A stretch of DNA of 64,000 nt from Alphaproteobacteria bacterium (GCA_022825705.1 JAJDWH010000010.1:1-64000), one strand, 5' to 3'. Positions 8,007 to 17,270 are shown, numbered from the stretch's first letter. The notes: generated from the letters alone by a model not told the origin. Made by a program: numbers and translations.

Positions 8007-8031
8007 TGTCAAGTAATCGATATAAGCCCCA
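8007..8031. repeat. Right terminal inverted repeat of the TnpB element
   Basis: Ends ATATAAGCCCCA and pairs perfectly with 6657-6681. Eleven of its bases (ATATAAGCCCC) also occur at 986-996, where another vapC gene is cut off. Confidence 0.9.
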
Positions 8032-8239
8032 TTACGTTCCTTCGAACCTACTCAAGTACTGCGTCTGGCCCCTGAGCAAAACGTCTTACCAAGAAACAGG
8101 CTTCGGCGAGGACCGCCTCACACGTGTACAAAGGCGGCGTCATCCGGACCCATTGACCGCGTGCCCATCGATGATGCCGGTCGCTTCGGTTCAAGAGAGC
8201 GACCAGTGGTCTGGAATCCATCACAATCGGGCTCGTCAA
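8032..8239 (-). pseudogene. VapC-type PIN toxin truncated by the TnpB element
   Basis: The frame reads VMDSRPLVALLNRSDRHH, LYTCEAVLAEACFLVRRF and GPDAVLE, the first half of a PIN toxin. It meets TAG, continues VRRNVMGLIS in the same frame and runs straight into the terminal repeat. The second half with the last catalytic Asp residues is missing. The start overlaps the antitoxin stop (TTG at 8237-8239; GTG or ATG further in are alternatives). Both the nonsense codon and the element would inactivate it. Confidence 0.75.
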
Positions 8240-8475
8240 CGACCGAAGTTCCGCAAGTGCGCCCGATTGGTGGACAAGTCCTCCGGGCCGGCTACAACCC
8301 CTGCGAGATCGATCGCCTGAGACAGCGCCGACCCGGAGCGGGCGCCATCCTCGGTCTGAAGGTAGGATTCCACGGCATCGCGAATCAGCTTGGACCTGCC
8401 GATGCCGCGACGCCGAGCTGCTTCCTCTAGCCTGATGGCAAGGGCTTCGGGCACCTTCAGCGAGATCGTCTTCAT
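8236..8475 (-). CDS. Ribbon-helix-helix (CopG-type) antitoxin
   Basis: The 79-residue protein starts MKTISLKVPEALAIRLEEAA, continues RRRGIGRSKLIRDAVESYL, and is a typical RHH DNA-binding antitoxin with a C-terminal tail (DLAGVVAGPEDLSTN) of the kind that plugs VapC active sites. It precedes and overlaps the truncated vapC. The antitoxin is intact, the toxin is not, so it is a surviving half of a dead module. Confidence 0.85.
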   Translation of the reverse strand: MKTISLKVPEALAIRLEEAARRRGIGRSKLIRDAVESYLQTEDGARSGSALSQAIDLAGVVAGPEDLSTNRAHLRNFGR

Positions 8476-8731
8476 CGCAGCCTCAAGGTAATACCTTTCG
8501 GACAGAATGATCGTACTTCTACTGAGGATGAACGAGGAAGATTTCCGGGAGGTGGCGCCAACCTCAGCGGCGCGCGAGCCACGCACCGCCTTTGGCAGTG
8601 TCACAACATGCGCTTGACTGGCTGCATCGGGCCGCTGCGAGCCGGCGGCCCGGACCCGATCGTGCCGATCGACGCGAGGAAACTGGGCACGAGGAACGCG
8701 GAGCGCACAATGGCCTGGCAACGGCAAGCCT

Positions 8732-10909
8732 GTGACTGAAACAGCGACCCGTTGCCGAATCGCCGTTGATGTCGGCGGTACCTTCACGGACGTCGCGCTT
8801 GAGCTCGCCGGGGGCGGGATCGTCACCGCCAAGGTGCTGACCACCCCGAGCGTCCCGGAAGAGGGCGTGGTCGCGGCCGTCCGTCAGGCCATCGCCGAGG
8901 CTGGCGTGGAACCGGCCGCGGTCGGCCTGGTCATTCACGGCACGACACTTGCCACCAACGCCCTGATCGAGCGGACCGGTGCCAGGACGGCGCTCATCGT
9001 GACCGAGGGCTTCCGGGACTCGGTCGAGATGGCGCTTGAGAATCGCTTCGAGCAGTACGACATTTCCATCGACCGGCCGGCCCCGCTCGTGCCTCGCCAT
9101 CTGCGCTGGCCGGTCACCGAGCGGATGAATCACGCGGGCCACGTCCTGGTTCCCCTCGACGAGCAGTCCGTGCACGCCCTGTTGCCCCGGTTCGAGCGCC
9201 ACGCGATCGAGGCGGTCGCCGTCGGGCTGCTCCATTCCTACGCGAATCCCGCCCACGAGCGACAGGTCGGAGCGATTCTCCGCGACGTCCTGCCGGACCT
9301 CCGCGTCACGCTCTCGAGCGAGGTGTGCCCCGAGATCCGCGAGTACGAGCGCCAGTCGACGGCCTGCGCCAACGCGTACGTCCAGCCGCGAATGTCCAGC
9401 TATCTCGGGCGCCTCGATGCCGCCCTTCGCGGTCTCGGCCTGGGGTGCCCGTTGCTGCTCATGACTTCGGGCGGCGGGCTCACCACCCTCGAGATCGCGT
9501 CCCGTTTTCCGATCCGGCTGGTCGAGTCCGGTCCGGCGGGCGGGGCGATCCTCGCCGCCGAGATCGCGCGCGAGTGCGGCTGCGAGAACGCGCTGTCCTT
9601 CGACATGGGCGGGACGACCGCCAAGCTTGCCCTCATCGATGGGTTCGAGCCGCAGACGACACGCACGTTCGAGGTTGCCCGCGCCTACCGCAACTTGAAG
9701 GGCAGCGGCCTGCCGGTCCGCATTCCCGCCATCGAAATGGTGGAGATCGGTGCGGGCGGGGGCTCCATCGCGGGAGTCGACGCGATGGGTCGGCTGAACG
9801 TTGGGCCGGCCAGTGCGGGAGCCGACCCGGGGCCCGCCTGCTACGACCGTGGTGGCGAGCGCCCGACGGTAACCGATGCCGACGTCGTGCTCGGGCGTAT
9901 CGATCCGGCGGACTTCGCGGGCGGCTCGTTGCAACTGGTCCCGGAACGCGCGGCCGACTCGATTCGGGGCGCCGTCGGACGGCCGCTCGAGCTGACGGAC
10001 CCGGTTGCGGCGCTGTCCATTTCGGAAGTCGTCGACGAGAACATGGCCAACGCGGCCCGGGTCCATGCCGTCGAATGGGGGAAGGACGTCTCCGCCCGGA
10101 CGATGATCGCGTTCGGCGGCGCGGCGCCGCTGCATGCAGCGCGACTCGCCCAGAAGCTAGACGTCGATCGCGTCATCGTGCCGACCGGTGCGGGGGTCGG
10201 ATCAGCGATCGGCATGCTCCGGGCCGCGGTGTCGTACGAGGTGGTCCGCAGCCGCTACATGCGTCTCACCGAGTTCGATCCCGGCCCGGCCAACGCACTG
10301 CTCGGAGAGATGCAGGCGGAGGCGCGAGCGGTCGTGTTGGCCGGAGCCGGAGCGGATGCGGAGCTCGAGGAAACCCGGCACGCCTACATGCGCTACGTGG
10401 GTCAGGGACACGAGATCGTGGTGCCGCTTGCCAGCCGCACCCTGGTGGACGCCGACCGTGAGACCCTGGCCGACGCCTTCGACACCGAGTACTCGCGCCT
10501 CTTCAGCCGGACTCTCCCCGATCAGGAACGCGAGGTGCTGAGCTGGACGCTCACCGTTACCGCTCGAAGGGATTCTTCGATTCCGTTCGCGGCGAAGGGC
10601 GGCACCCTCCCGTCGCCGACAGCGGTCAGTGTCGGATCGCCGGTCCTGCAGCCGGCGGGAGGTCAGCGACCGGCGGCGGCGCCAGGCCGACAGCTCTTTG
10701 ACGAGATCCGCGCCGACTACGTGACGGCGACGGCGTATCGCCGCGACGAGCTCGCCCTGGACAGTGTAGTCGCCGGCCCGGCGGTCATCGTCGAGGAGCA
10801 GACGACCACGGTGGTGCCGGACGGATTTCAGGTCGTCGTCAATTCCCTCGGCTACCTGATTCTTGAGCGGCGGGATCCGCAGACGGTGGGTCAGCCTGGG
10901 GCAAGCTAA
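8732..10909 (+). CDS. hyuA: Hydantoinase/oxoprolinase subunit A (HyuA-like)
   Basis: The 725-residue protein is a full-length member of the N-methylhydantoinase A / 5-oxoprolinase family, which uses ATP to open cyclic amides. The actin-like ATPase core shows IAVDVGGTFTDVALEL at the start, IHGTTLATNALIERTGA, the central SFDMGGTTAKLALI, and the late FGGAAPLHAARLA. It starts with GTG 8732. Its usual partner, subunit B, lies 1.1 kb downstream on the same strand, the two now separated by an antisense FitAB module. Substrate cannot be predicted; hydantoins, 5-oxoproline and related lactams are all possible. Confidence 0.92.
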   Translation: MTETATRCRIAVDVGGTFTDVALELAGGGIVTAKVLTTPSVPEEGVVAAVRQAIAEAGVEPAAVGLVIHGTTLATNALIERTGARTALIVTEGFRDSVEMALENRFEQYDISIDRPAPLVPRHLRWPVTERMNHAGHVLVPLDEQSVHALLPRFERHAIEAVAVGLLHSYANPAHERQVGAILRDVLPDLRVTLSSEVCPEIREYERQSTACANAYVQPRMSSYLGRLDAALRGLGLGCPLLLMTSGGGLTTLEIASRFPIRLVESGPAGGAILAAEIARECGCENALSFDMGGTTAKLALIDGFEPQTTRTFEVARAYRNLKGSGLPVRIPAIEMVEIGAGGGSIAGVDAMGRLNVGPASAGADPGPACYDRGGERPTVTDADVVLGRIDPADFAGGSLQLVPERAADSIRGAVGRPLELTDPVAALSISEVVDENMANAARVHAVEWGKDVSARTMIAFGGAAPLHAARLAQKLDVDRVIVPTGAGVGSAIGMLRAAVSYEVVRSRYMRLTEFDPGPANALLGEMQAEARAVVLAGAGADAELEETRHAYMRYVGQGHEIVVPLASRTLVDADRETLADAFDTEYSRLFSRTLPDQEREVLSWTLTVTARRDSSIPFAAKGGTLPSPTAVSVGSPVLQPAGGQRPAAAPGRQLFDEIRADYVTATAYRRDELALDSVVAGPAVIVEEQTTTVVPDGFQVVVNSLGYLILERRDPQTVGQPGAS

Positions 10910-10974
10910 GCGTTGTGAACGCTTCGCGGTCGAACGGGATGCGGCCGGTGGCAACGCTCCCCGGAGCTTGACCA

Positions 10975-11439
10975 TCAGGATCGACCGGGCCTGCGCGGGC
11001 CGGCAATGCGGGTCACCGCCTCCGAGAGATGCACGATCCTGTCCGCCAGGTACGGATGGATGCGTACCCGGTCGTGAAACCGAGTGTCAGCGGTGACCAC
11101 GGGGTACTGCGATTGAATCGCGAGGGCGAGATAAAAGCAGTCGTAGGCGGGGTGGCCGAGGTCGCTCGCCAGACGGGCTGCAGCAGCGCTCAGCTGGGGC
11201 ATGGAAACGGGGAGCGTAATCGGAGCTGCCAGCAGGGTGTCCACGGCGTCGGACAGATCGTGGTCGGAAATGTCGCCGCGCTGGTGCATTGCCCACAAGG
11301 CGTTGACGGATTCTGCAAAAACGAGCGACGGGGCGATGAACATCGACCCGCTGGTCAGGAGTGCGTCAGCTTCCTTGGAGTAGACCTCATCGACCAGCCA
11401 TTTCACGGCCACGCTGGCATCGATCACATATCCGTTCAC
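10975..11439 (-). CDS. FitB-like PIN-domain toxin
   Basis: The 154-residue protein begins GYVIDASVAVKWLVDEVYS, with the first catalytic Asp. FAESVNALW supplies the Glu and HPAYDCFYLALAIQSQYPVVTADTRF supplies the last two Asp residues. This is the COG4113/FitB subgroup of PIN RNases. It overlaps its antitoxin gene by four bases. The module lies antisense between hyuA and hyuB, which are adjacent in most genomes, so it appears to have been inserted there. Confidence 0.88.
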   Translation of the reverse strand: MNGYVIDASVAVKWLVDEVYSKEADALLTSGSMFIAPSLVFAESVNALWAMHQRGDISDHDLSDAVDTLLAAPITLPVSMPQLSAAAARLASDLGHPAYDCFYLALAIQSQYPVVTADTRFHDRVRIHPYLADRIVHLSEAVTRIAGPRRPGRS

Positions 11440-11672
11440 ACGGCGCCGTCCCGGTCACGGTCGGCACGGATGGTGTCGGTGCTGTCGACTGACGAACGCA
11501 GGCGCTGCCGCAGGGCTTTCGCCCGTTGGACAAAGTGCTCCTCGGTGCCGAACAATGCCTCCCGCAATAGGGCCCGGTGTTCGGCCTCCGCCGAACGGCC
11601 ATTGGCGGCAGCCCTTCGTTTGAGCGCCCGCGCGACTTCCTCCCTGACGTTTCGTACGGTCAACTGTACCAT
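11436..11672 (-). CDS. FitA-like antitoxin
   Basis: The 78-residue protein starts MVQLTVRNVREEVARALKRR, then AAANGRSAEAEHRALLREAL, the ribbon-helix-helix of FitA/VapB antitoxins. AAGG lies eight bases before the ATG. Two direct repeats, ATTGAAGGC on the minus strand (11680-11688 and 11694-11702), lie just upstream and are good candidates for its operator. Confidence 0.85.
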   Translation of the reverse strand: MVQLTVRNVREEVARALKRRAAANGRSAEAEHRALLREALFGTEEHFVQRAKALRQRLRSSVDSTDTIRADRDRDGAV

Positions 11673-12024
11673 TCAGATTGCCTTCAATAGAGCGCCTTCA
11701 ATGCTGTCACAAGTTTATCCTGAAATCGAGGCTGTGACAAGGCCAAAAGGTTGCCGCTTGCCCCGGATTGGCGGTGTAACTTGAGTCGACAAGGCCCGTC
11801 CTCGTCCGTCGCCGCGGCTCTCCCGGCCCTGCGGAGTTTTCGACGCTCGAATTCGGCAGGCGGGCGGTCGCTGGCGCGAAGGCCGGATGAGCGAAGCGCG
11901 CGGCACCAGATCGGAACGGGGTGCGGGCAGTCTCTCCAGGGCGGCTGAATTCGGTACTCTGACGGCCTGCCCGGGGTCAAGAAGGACCGGCCAGCGCCGA
12001 TCGTCCGTGGCCGGAGGAGTGAAC
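11673..12024. other. Intergenic region between fitA and hyuB
   Basis: No gene recognised. It holds the divergent signals for fitA and hyuB: the direct repeats near 11.69 kb and GGAGGAG at 12013-12019 before hyuB. Confidence 0.5.
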
Positions 12025-13764
12025 ATGCGCGAAGTGACCACGCTCGACCGGATTCGGATGCAGATCCAGTGGAACCGGCTCCTGTCGGTGGTCGAGGAGC
12101 AGGCCCAGGCCTTAGTCCGCACTGCCTTCAGCACGTCCGCGCGCGAAGCGGGCGACATCTCCGCCGGAGCCTTCGACACCTCCGGACGCATGCTTGCGCA
12201 GGCCGTCACCGGCACGCCTGGGCACGTGAACGCGATGGCCGCGTCGGTGAAGAGTTTCCTGGCGAAGTATCCGCTCGAAATGATGGAGGAAGGGGACGTC
12301 TTCCTCACCAACGACCCCTGGCTCGGCACCGGGCACCTCAACGACTTCACGGCGGTCACCCCGACGTTCCGCGGCGGCCGCATCGTGGCCCTGTTTGCCG
12401 CCACGACCCACGTGGCCGACATCGGCGGCCGCGGCTTCGGACCGGACGGACGCCAGGTCTACGAAGAGGGCCTGAACGTCCCGATCCTGCCGCTCGCGAA
12501 GCGGGGAGAGTTCAATGCGCTCGTGCTGGAGATCGTGCGCGCGAACGTCCGCAATCCCGTCGAGGTCGAAGGCGATCTCTATTCGCTTGCAGCCTGCAAC
12601 GAGGTCGGCGGACGCCGTCTCGTGGGCATGATGGACGAGTTCGGCCTTGACGATCTGGAGGACCTGTCCCGGTACATCATCGACACGTCGCACGAAGGCA
12701 TGCTGACCGAGATTCGCGCCCTTCCGCACGGTACGTACCGCAACGCGATGCGAATCGACGGGTACGAACGGGAACTGGATCTCGTCGCCGCGGTCACCAT
12801 CGACGATACCGGCCTGTCGGTCAGCTTCGACGGGACCTCGCCGGTATCGAGCTACGGCATCAACGTGCCGATCACGTATACCGAGGCCTACGCGAGCTTC
12901 GGGGCGCGGTGCGTGATCGGCTCGCGCATCCCGAACAACGCCGGCTCCCTCGCGGCCATCCGGGTGACCGCTCCCGAGGGGTCCATCCTCAATGCGCCGC
13001 CCCCGTGCGCGGTGACCGCGCGCCACGTGATCGGCCAGATGCTGCCCGACGTCATGCTCGGGTGCCTCGGCCAGGTGATCCCCGACCAGGTGCCGGCTGA
13101 AGGCACGTCCTGTCTGTGGAACCCGGTCTTTCTCGGCGGGCACGGCATGACCGGGGACGATCTGCAGAGTGGCCCGACCTTCGCCATGAACACGTTCCAT
13201 GCGGGCGGGACGGGGGCCCGTCCCGGCAAGGACGGCCTCGATGCGACCGCCTTTCCCTCCGGCGTGCGCAACACGCCGATCGAGGTGAACGAGACGATCG
13301 CCCCGCTCGTGTTCTGGCGGAAGGAATACCGCGAGGATTCGGGCGGCGCCGGCACGTACCGCGGCGGTACGGGCCAGATCATGGAAGTCGGCTATGCCGG
13401 TGATCGCGCATTCGCGATCAACACGATGTTCGACCGGGTGATTCATCCGCCGCGAGGCCGGAACGGGGGACAGCCAGGTCAGGTGGGACGCATCTATCTC
13501 AAGTCCGGCGCGGCAGAATTCAAGGGAAAGGGTCGGCAGACGATCCCGCGCGGCGAGCACCTCGTGCTCGAGATGCCGGGCGGTGGCGGACTCGGCGATC
13601 CGCTTGATCGCGACCCGGAGCGCGTGGCCGAGGACGTGCGGAACGGGTTCGTGTCGATCGAACGTGCGCGGGTCGACTACGGCGTCATTCTGGATCCACG
13701 CCACGGGCTCGATCGCGTCCGCACGCGGAACGAGCGCAATGCCCGACGAGCCAGGGACCACTGA
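12025..13764 (+). CDS. hyuB: Hydantoinase/oxoprolinase subunit B (HyuB-like)
   Basis: The 579-residue protein is a complete HyuB: FSTSAREAGDISAGAFD near the start, PGHVNAMAASVKSFL, DVFLTNDPWLGTGHLNDF (conserved metal-site region), THVADIGGRG and the C-terminal GGGGLGDPLDRDPERVAEDV. With HyuA it forms the ATP-dependent cyclic-amide hydrolase. The ATG at 12025 has GGAGGAG six bases upstream; in-frame starts further up lack this. In HyuA-HyuB operons the two genes normally touch, so the 1.1-kb gap with an antisense TA module is a secondary change. Confidence 0.92.
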   Translation: MREVTTLDRIRMQIQWNRLLSVVEEQAQALVRTAFSTSAREAGDISAGAFDTSGRMLAQAVTGTPGHVNAMAASVKSFLAKYPLEMMEEGDVFLTNDPWLGTGHLNDFTAVTPTFRGGRIVALFAATTHVADIGGRGFGPDGRQVYEEGLNVPILPLAKRGEFNALVLEIVRANVRNPVEVEGDLYSLAACNEVGGRRLVGMMDEFGLDDLEDLSRYIIDTSHEGMLTEIRALPHGTYRNAMRIDGYERELDLVAAVTIDDTGLSVSFDGTSPVSSYGINVPITYTEAYASFGARCVIGSRIPNNAGSLAAIRVTAPEGSILNAPPPCAVTARHVIGQMLPDVMLGCLGQVIPDQVPAEGTSCLWNPVFLGGHGMTGDDLQSGPTFAMNTFHAGGTGARPGKDGLDATAFPSGVRNTPIEVNETIAPLVFWRKEYREDSGGAGTYRGGTGQIMEVGYAGDRAFAINTMFDRVIHPPRGRNGGQPGQVGRIYLKSGAAEFKGKGRQTIPRGEHLVLEMPGGGGLGDPLDRDPERVAEDVRNGFVSIERARVDYGVILDPRHGLDRVRTRNERNARRARDH

Positions 13765-13784
13765 CGCCGACCATTCGGTGTCCG

Positions 13785-13968
13785 CTAAACCGCCTGTTCG
13801 TGGAGATACCCGCGGCATTCGAGCATGCGAGTGGGGCCACGGGATGAGACAACCGGATTCCTGCGGCCTCCGCCGGGCGGCCGTCTTGCGGAGCAGCGCC
13901 TTGAGGTCGGCGAATTGCCGCTCGATCGAGTTGAGGCTGTCCGCGGGCCCATGCTGGACGAGAGCGCA
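13785..13968 (-). pseudogene. Remnant of an IS630-type transposase
   Basis: One minus-strand frame reads HGPADSLNSIERQFADLKA and LLRKTAARR, matching the region around the last catalytic Glu of IS630 transposases (LNPIE.. LKALLRKAA). A different frame then carries the final stretch (RMLECRGYLHEQAV) before TAG, so a frameshift separates them. Everything upstream of this is gone. Confidence 0.5.
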
Positions 13969-14283
13969 ATCGTGGGAAATCGACCGTCTGACCCCGCCAA
14001 CGCCCGACAACGGTATGATCCATCGTTTTCGCGGCGCGGTGGCAATCCGGCTGCGCGGCAATGTCCGAAGCGGACCAATCGGCGGGAGGGCGGTCGGCCA
14101 TGAGACTGGCCAGAGTCGACAGTGGTCATCGGATGCGGGCGTGCACGCCGACAGCTGCGCGCGTGGAGTGCGGTTGATCGGGTGGCGTGCGCGGATCGGC
14201 GACGGGATCGAATGCCGCGGTTTCGGCCCGGACCTGCCCCGTACCCGGCCGCACGCACCCTTTTATGAAAGTAGTAAGCGATC

Positions 14284-17040
14284 ATGACGAACGTTCCTGA
14301 CGATTCGACAGTCTTCCGGACCTCGACGGATGGTCCCGGCGCCTCCGTCATGGGGGCACGAGGGTCCGTGGCCGTAACTCGTCGCGGCTCCTTCTGGGGA
14401 AGGCCCATCGGAACCAGCGCCCAAGCGTTGCCTGCCGCAGCCTTGACGCTCATGGTGTTTGGCCTGTTCGTGCTGGCCGGCGTCACGTCCGGCGCGCAGA
14501 CGGCCCTGGCGCAGGAAGGCTGCCAGCTCACTCCCGGTGTCACGCCCCCTCCAGAGCCGACCGTGACCGCGCAGGACGTGGAAGACGGCAGCGCCACCCT
14601 GATGGAGTTCGCGCTGGCCGCGAGGGCGGAGTTCAAGAGCAGGGGTTCAGAGACACTGACGTCGGAACAGCTTGCCTTCGCCGGGTGCCGGCTTCGACAG
14701 GAAGGCGGTCCGGCGCGTTCCGGGTCGACGTACCTCGTGACGCTGACCCCCGACGGCCGGGTGTTCCTCCACGCGAAGGACATGTCCCTCTCGGCCGGCA
14801 GCCTGAAGCCGGCGATCTATGCCGGGATTCTTTCGGCGCTCGGTATTCCCCGGGCGGTCCTGGCGGGCCTGGCGTCTCCGGATCCCGCTGCCAGGGGCCG
14901 CGCGCAGTCCATGCTGCTCCAGCAGCTGCGAAGCGAACCGCACGCACCGTTCGACCTGACCAGCGCCGTGGCGGGCGTTCGGCCCGGCATCCCCGGGGCG
15001 AGCGGCTACGCCGGTGCTTATGTCTCGGTCAACACGGAGCAGCCGTTCGTGTTGCTCGCCGGGTTCGATCTCGACGCATCTCATTTGGCGGACGAAGTCG
15101 TCGACTACGGCAGCCCGGCGATCACGGCCCGGGAAGTGGTCGATCGCGAGACGCTGAAGGCATTCGTCACGGAAGCGTTGCGTTTCCTTGTCGGGACCCA
15201 GAGAAACGTGCGCTCCGCGGCGGAAGCCAGGGCGGCACTGGCGAAGGCCAGGCTCGCGCTCAGAGATCCGAGCGGGCCATGGCGGCACGGCTCCGTCTAT
15301 CTCTACGTGCTGGACCGCACCAGCAACGTCATCATGTTTCATGGGGCGTTTCCGAACCGGTTCGAGCTCCGGCCCCTGGTGCCGACCGTCCGCGACGTGG
15401 TGACCGGAAGGCTGGTCCTGCCGCAGGTCCTCGAGGCGGCGAGCAGCAGCCCGGAAGGCGGCTTCGTGGAGTATTTCTGGGACGACCCCTCGGACGACAG
15501 CGACAGGGCCGACATCCCGAAGCTGGGGTATGCGAGAGAGTTCACCCGAACGATCACGACCAGCAGAGGGAACGAAATCAGCACCAACCTCGTCATCGGC
15601 TCGGGCGTCTACCTGAGAGAGCCTGAGACAGCCGCCGCGGACCCGAACGCAGTGGTCGAGGCCATCCTGCCCCAGATGATGCGCGCCATGACCGCGAGCA
15701 CGGTGGATGCCGTGTCCAGCCGCATCGAGCAGGCGACTTCCGAGACCGCGCCGTCCCGGGAACTCAGCCTTGGCGGTACCACCACGCTTCCCGACGCCCT
15801 GCTGGCTAACCGGCATGCGCTGGAGGGCGGCAGCTTCGATCTCGGTCGGCTGCTTGCCGGCTCTTCCTTCACCTTGGCGCTTGACGCGGCGGACACCGGG
15901 AGGGGCGGTCTGGTCGGGAACCTGACGCTCTGGGGAAGCGGCGACTACCGCAACTTCTCAGGCGGCGGGCAGGATGCGCTGGCCTACGACGGCGACGTGT
16001 CGAGCGCCAGCCTCGGGGTCGACACCAAGCTCGGCCCCGACGTGTTGACAGGGGTGTCGGTGGCACGGGCACGAGGGACCGCGGATTACTCGGACTCCAA
16101 TGCCAGCTCGGGCGAACTCACGACGACCGTCACGAGCATCAACCCCTACGTGGGTTGGCAGGCCCCGGGCGGCATGAACCTGTGGGCGACGGTCGGCTAT
16201 GGCTCCGGCGAGGTCGAAGTCGACGACTCGACGGGCACGCAAGTGAGCGACCTCTCGCAGCAGATGGCGGCGGCAGGCGTCAGCGGGCCGCTGGTGGCCA
16301 GCGACGGGCTTATCGCCGGCGGCACCACGAGCCTGAGGTTAAAGGGCGAAACCGCCTTCACACGCGCGGAACTCGACGGGTCCGAGGCCCTTGAGAGCAT
16401 GACGTTGAATGCCAACCGGCACCGGCTGATGCTCGAGGGCTCCCATGTCCAGGACCTTGCCTCGGGTGCCACGCTCACCCCGTCGATCGAGATCGGCGTC
16501 CGGAATGACGGCGGGGACGGTGAGACCGGCACCAGCGTCGAAGCCGGTGGCGGGCTGTACTACGCCGACCAGGCCACCGGGCTTACCGTGGGAGCCCGGG
16601 CCCGGACCTTGCTGACGCATAGCGGCGACTACGAAGAATGGGGCGTAAGCGGTCTGATTCGACTGGACCCGGGCGCGGCCGGCCAGGGGCTCGCGCTCAG
16701 CGTGCGGCCGGCGTGGGGGCAGACCGCCAGCGGCGTGCAACGGTTGTGGCAGACAGGCGTGATCGGCGGGGCGGAACCTGGCGGCGAGGCCAACGGGCGA
16801 CTGGACGCGCGCGTGGGCTACGGGATGGCGTTGTTCAAAGGTCACTTCCTGGGGACACCGGAGGTGGCGCTTGCACTATCCGAGGTCGGCCATGAATGGG
16901 GATTGGGTTGGAGGCTGGGGCTGGCCGGGGGCAAGCCCGTCTCCTTCAACCTCGGCCTCGAGGCGACACGGTGGGAGCCTGCAGACGCCACAACGGCGTC
17001 GGAGAGCCGGATCGGGCTCAGCGCGACCATGCTCTGGTAG
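14284..17040 (+). CDS. Secreted protein with Cache-like sensor region and C-terminal autotransporter barrel
   Basis: The 918-residue protein has an extended signal peptide (hydrophobic core about residues 48-66, likely cut after ALA near 76). A mixed alpha/beta region follows (about 95-445). It contains two stretches resembling Cache sensor modules: SGSTYLVTLTPDGRVFLHAK (146-165) and, later, YLYVLDRTSNVIMFHG with GGFVEYFWDD and PKLGYAREF (339-420). From about 540 to the end there is an autotransporter-type beta-barrel of alternating strands ending in ATMLW, the aromatic C-terminal signal for BAM. Surface display is expected. A ligand-sensing fold on an autotransporter is unusual. A hairpin terminator follows 18 bases after the stop. 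Confidence 0.75.
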   Translation: MTNVPDDSTVFRTSTDGPGASVMGARGSVAVTRRGSFWGRPIGTSAQALPAAALTLMVFGLFVLAGVTSGAQTALAQEGCQLTPGVTPPPEPTVTAQDVEDGSATLMEFALAARAEFKSRGSETLTSEQLAFAGCRLRQEGGPARSGSTYLVTLTPDGRVFLHAKDMSLSAGSLKPAIYAGILSALGIPRAVLAGLASPDPAARGRAQSMLLQQLRSEPHAPFDLTSAVAGVRPGIPGASGYAGAYVSVNTEQPFVLLAGFDLDASHLADEVVDYGSPAITAREVVDRETLKAFVTEALRFLVGTQRNVRSAAEARAALAKARLALRDPSGPWRHGSVYLYVLDRTSNVIMFHGAFPNRFELRPLVPTVRDVVTGRLVLPQVLEAASSSPEGGFVEYFWDDPSDDSDRADIPKLGYAREFTRTITTSRGNEISTNLVIGSGVYLREPETAAADPNAVVEAILPQMMRAMTASTVDAVSSRIEQATSETAPSRELSLGGTTTLPDALLANRHALEGGSFDLGRLLAGSSFTLALDAADTGRGGLVGNLTLWGSGDYRNFSGGGQDALAYDGDVSSASLGVDTKLGPDVLTGVSVARARGTADYSDSNASSGELTTTVTSINPYVGWQAPGGMNLWATVGYGSGEVEVDDSTGTQVSDLSQQMAAAGVSGPLVASDGLIAGGTTSLRLKGETAFTRAELDGSEALESMTLNANRHRLMLEGSHVQDLASGATLTPSIEIGVRNDGGDGETGTSVEAGGGLYYADQATGLTVGARARTLLTHSGDYEEWGVSGLIRLDPGAAGQGLALSVRPAWGQTASGVQRLWQTGVIGGAEPGGEANGRLDARVGYGMALFKGHFLGTPEVALALSEVGHEWGLGWRLGLAGGKPVSFNLGLEATRWEPADATTASESRIGLSATMLW

Positions 17041-17057
17041 GGAAGGGGAACCGGCAC

Positions 17058-17084
17058 GCGGGCTTCGCCTCGGGCGAAGCCCGC
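17058..17084 (+). terminator. Hairpin after the autotransporter gene
   Basis: GCGGGCTTCGCC and GGCGAAGCCCGC form a perfect 12-bp stem with a TCG loop, 18 bases after the stop. There is no T tract, so it may act with Rho or stabilise the 3' end. Confidence 0.6.
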
Positions 17085-17105
17085 GCCTGCTGCAGGGTGC
17101 CAGTA

Positions 17106-17270
17106 CTATTTCCCGCCGCCTGCCGGGGTGGCGGCGGGGAGTACGCATCCACGAGGGCCATCCGCTCGAAGGTGCTCGGCATACATGGCCTCCGCGGCCA
17201 AGAGTTGGAGAGCCGGGTTGCCGGGCGGCCTTGCCGCGTTGTCGTCGGATGTCAGGTCTGCACTGCTCAT
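17106..17270 (-). CDS. Possible small protein, unknown
   Basis: A 54-codon frame starts at an ATG preceded by GGGGGC and encodes MSSADLTSDDNAARPPGNPA, then LQLLAAEAMYAEHLRADG. I recognise no family. The composition is protein-like but the evidence is weak; it could be chance in GC-rich DNA. Confidence 0.25.
   Translation of the reverse strand: MSSADLTSDDNAARPPGNPALQLLAAEAMYAEHLRADGPRGCVLPAATPAGGGK

Larger units (their letters stand above)
6657..8031 (-). mobile_element. TnpB-only insertion element with 25-bp terminal inverted repeats
   Basis: The element is 1375 bp, bounded by perfect inverted repeats at 6657-6681 and 8007-8031 and filled by one tnpB gene on the minus strand. No TnpA transposase is present, so movement would need help in trans. 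IS605/IS607-type elements, the usual home of tnpB, lack such terminal inverted repeats, which makes this arrangement unusual. Its right end adjoins a vapC gene (8032-8239) whose 3' part is missing; the missing part is not on the other side, so a deletion accompanied or followed insertion. I see no target duplication. Confidence 0.75.

Noticed and set aside
16000-16900. Antisense and alternative frames over 100 codons inside the autotransporter
   Set aside because: They mirror the periodic codon use of the real gene and have no recognisable protein content.
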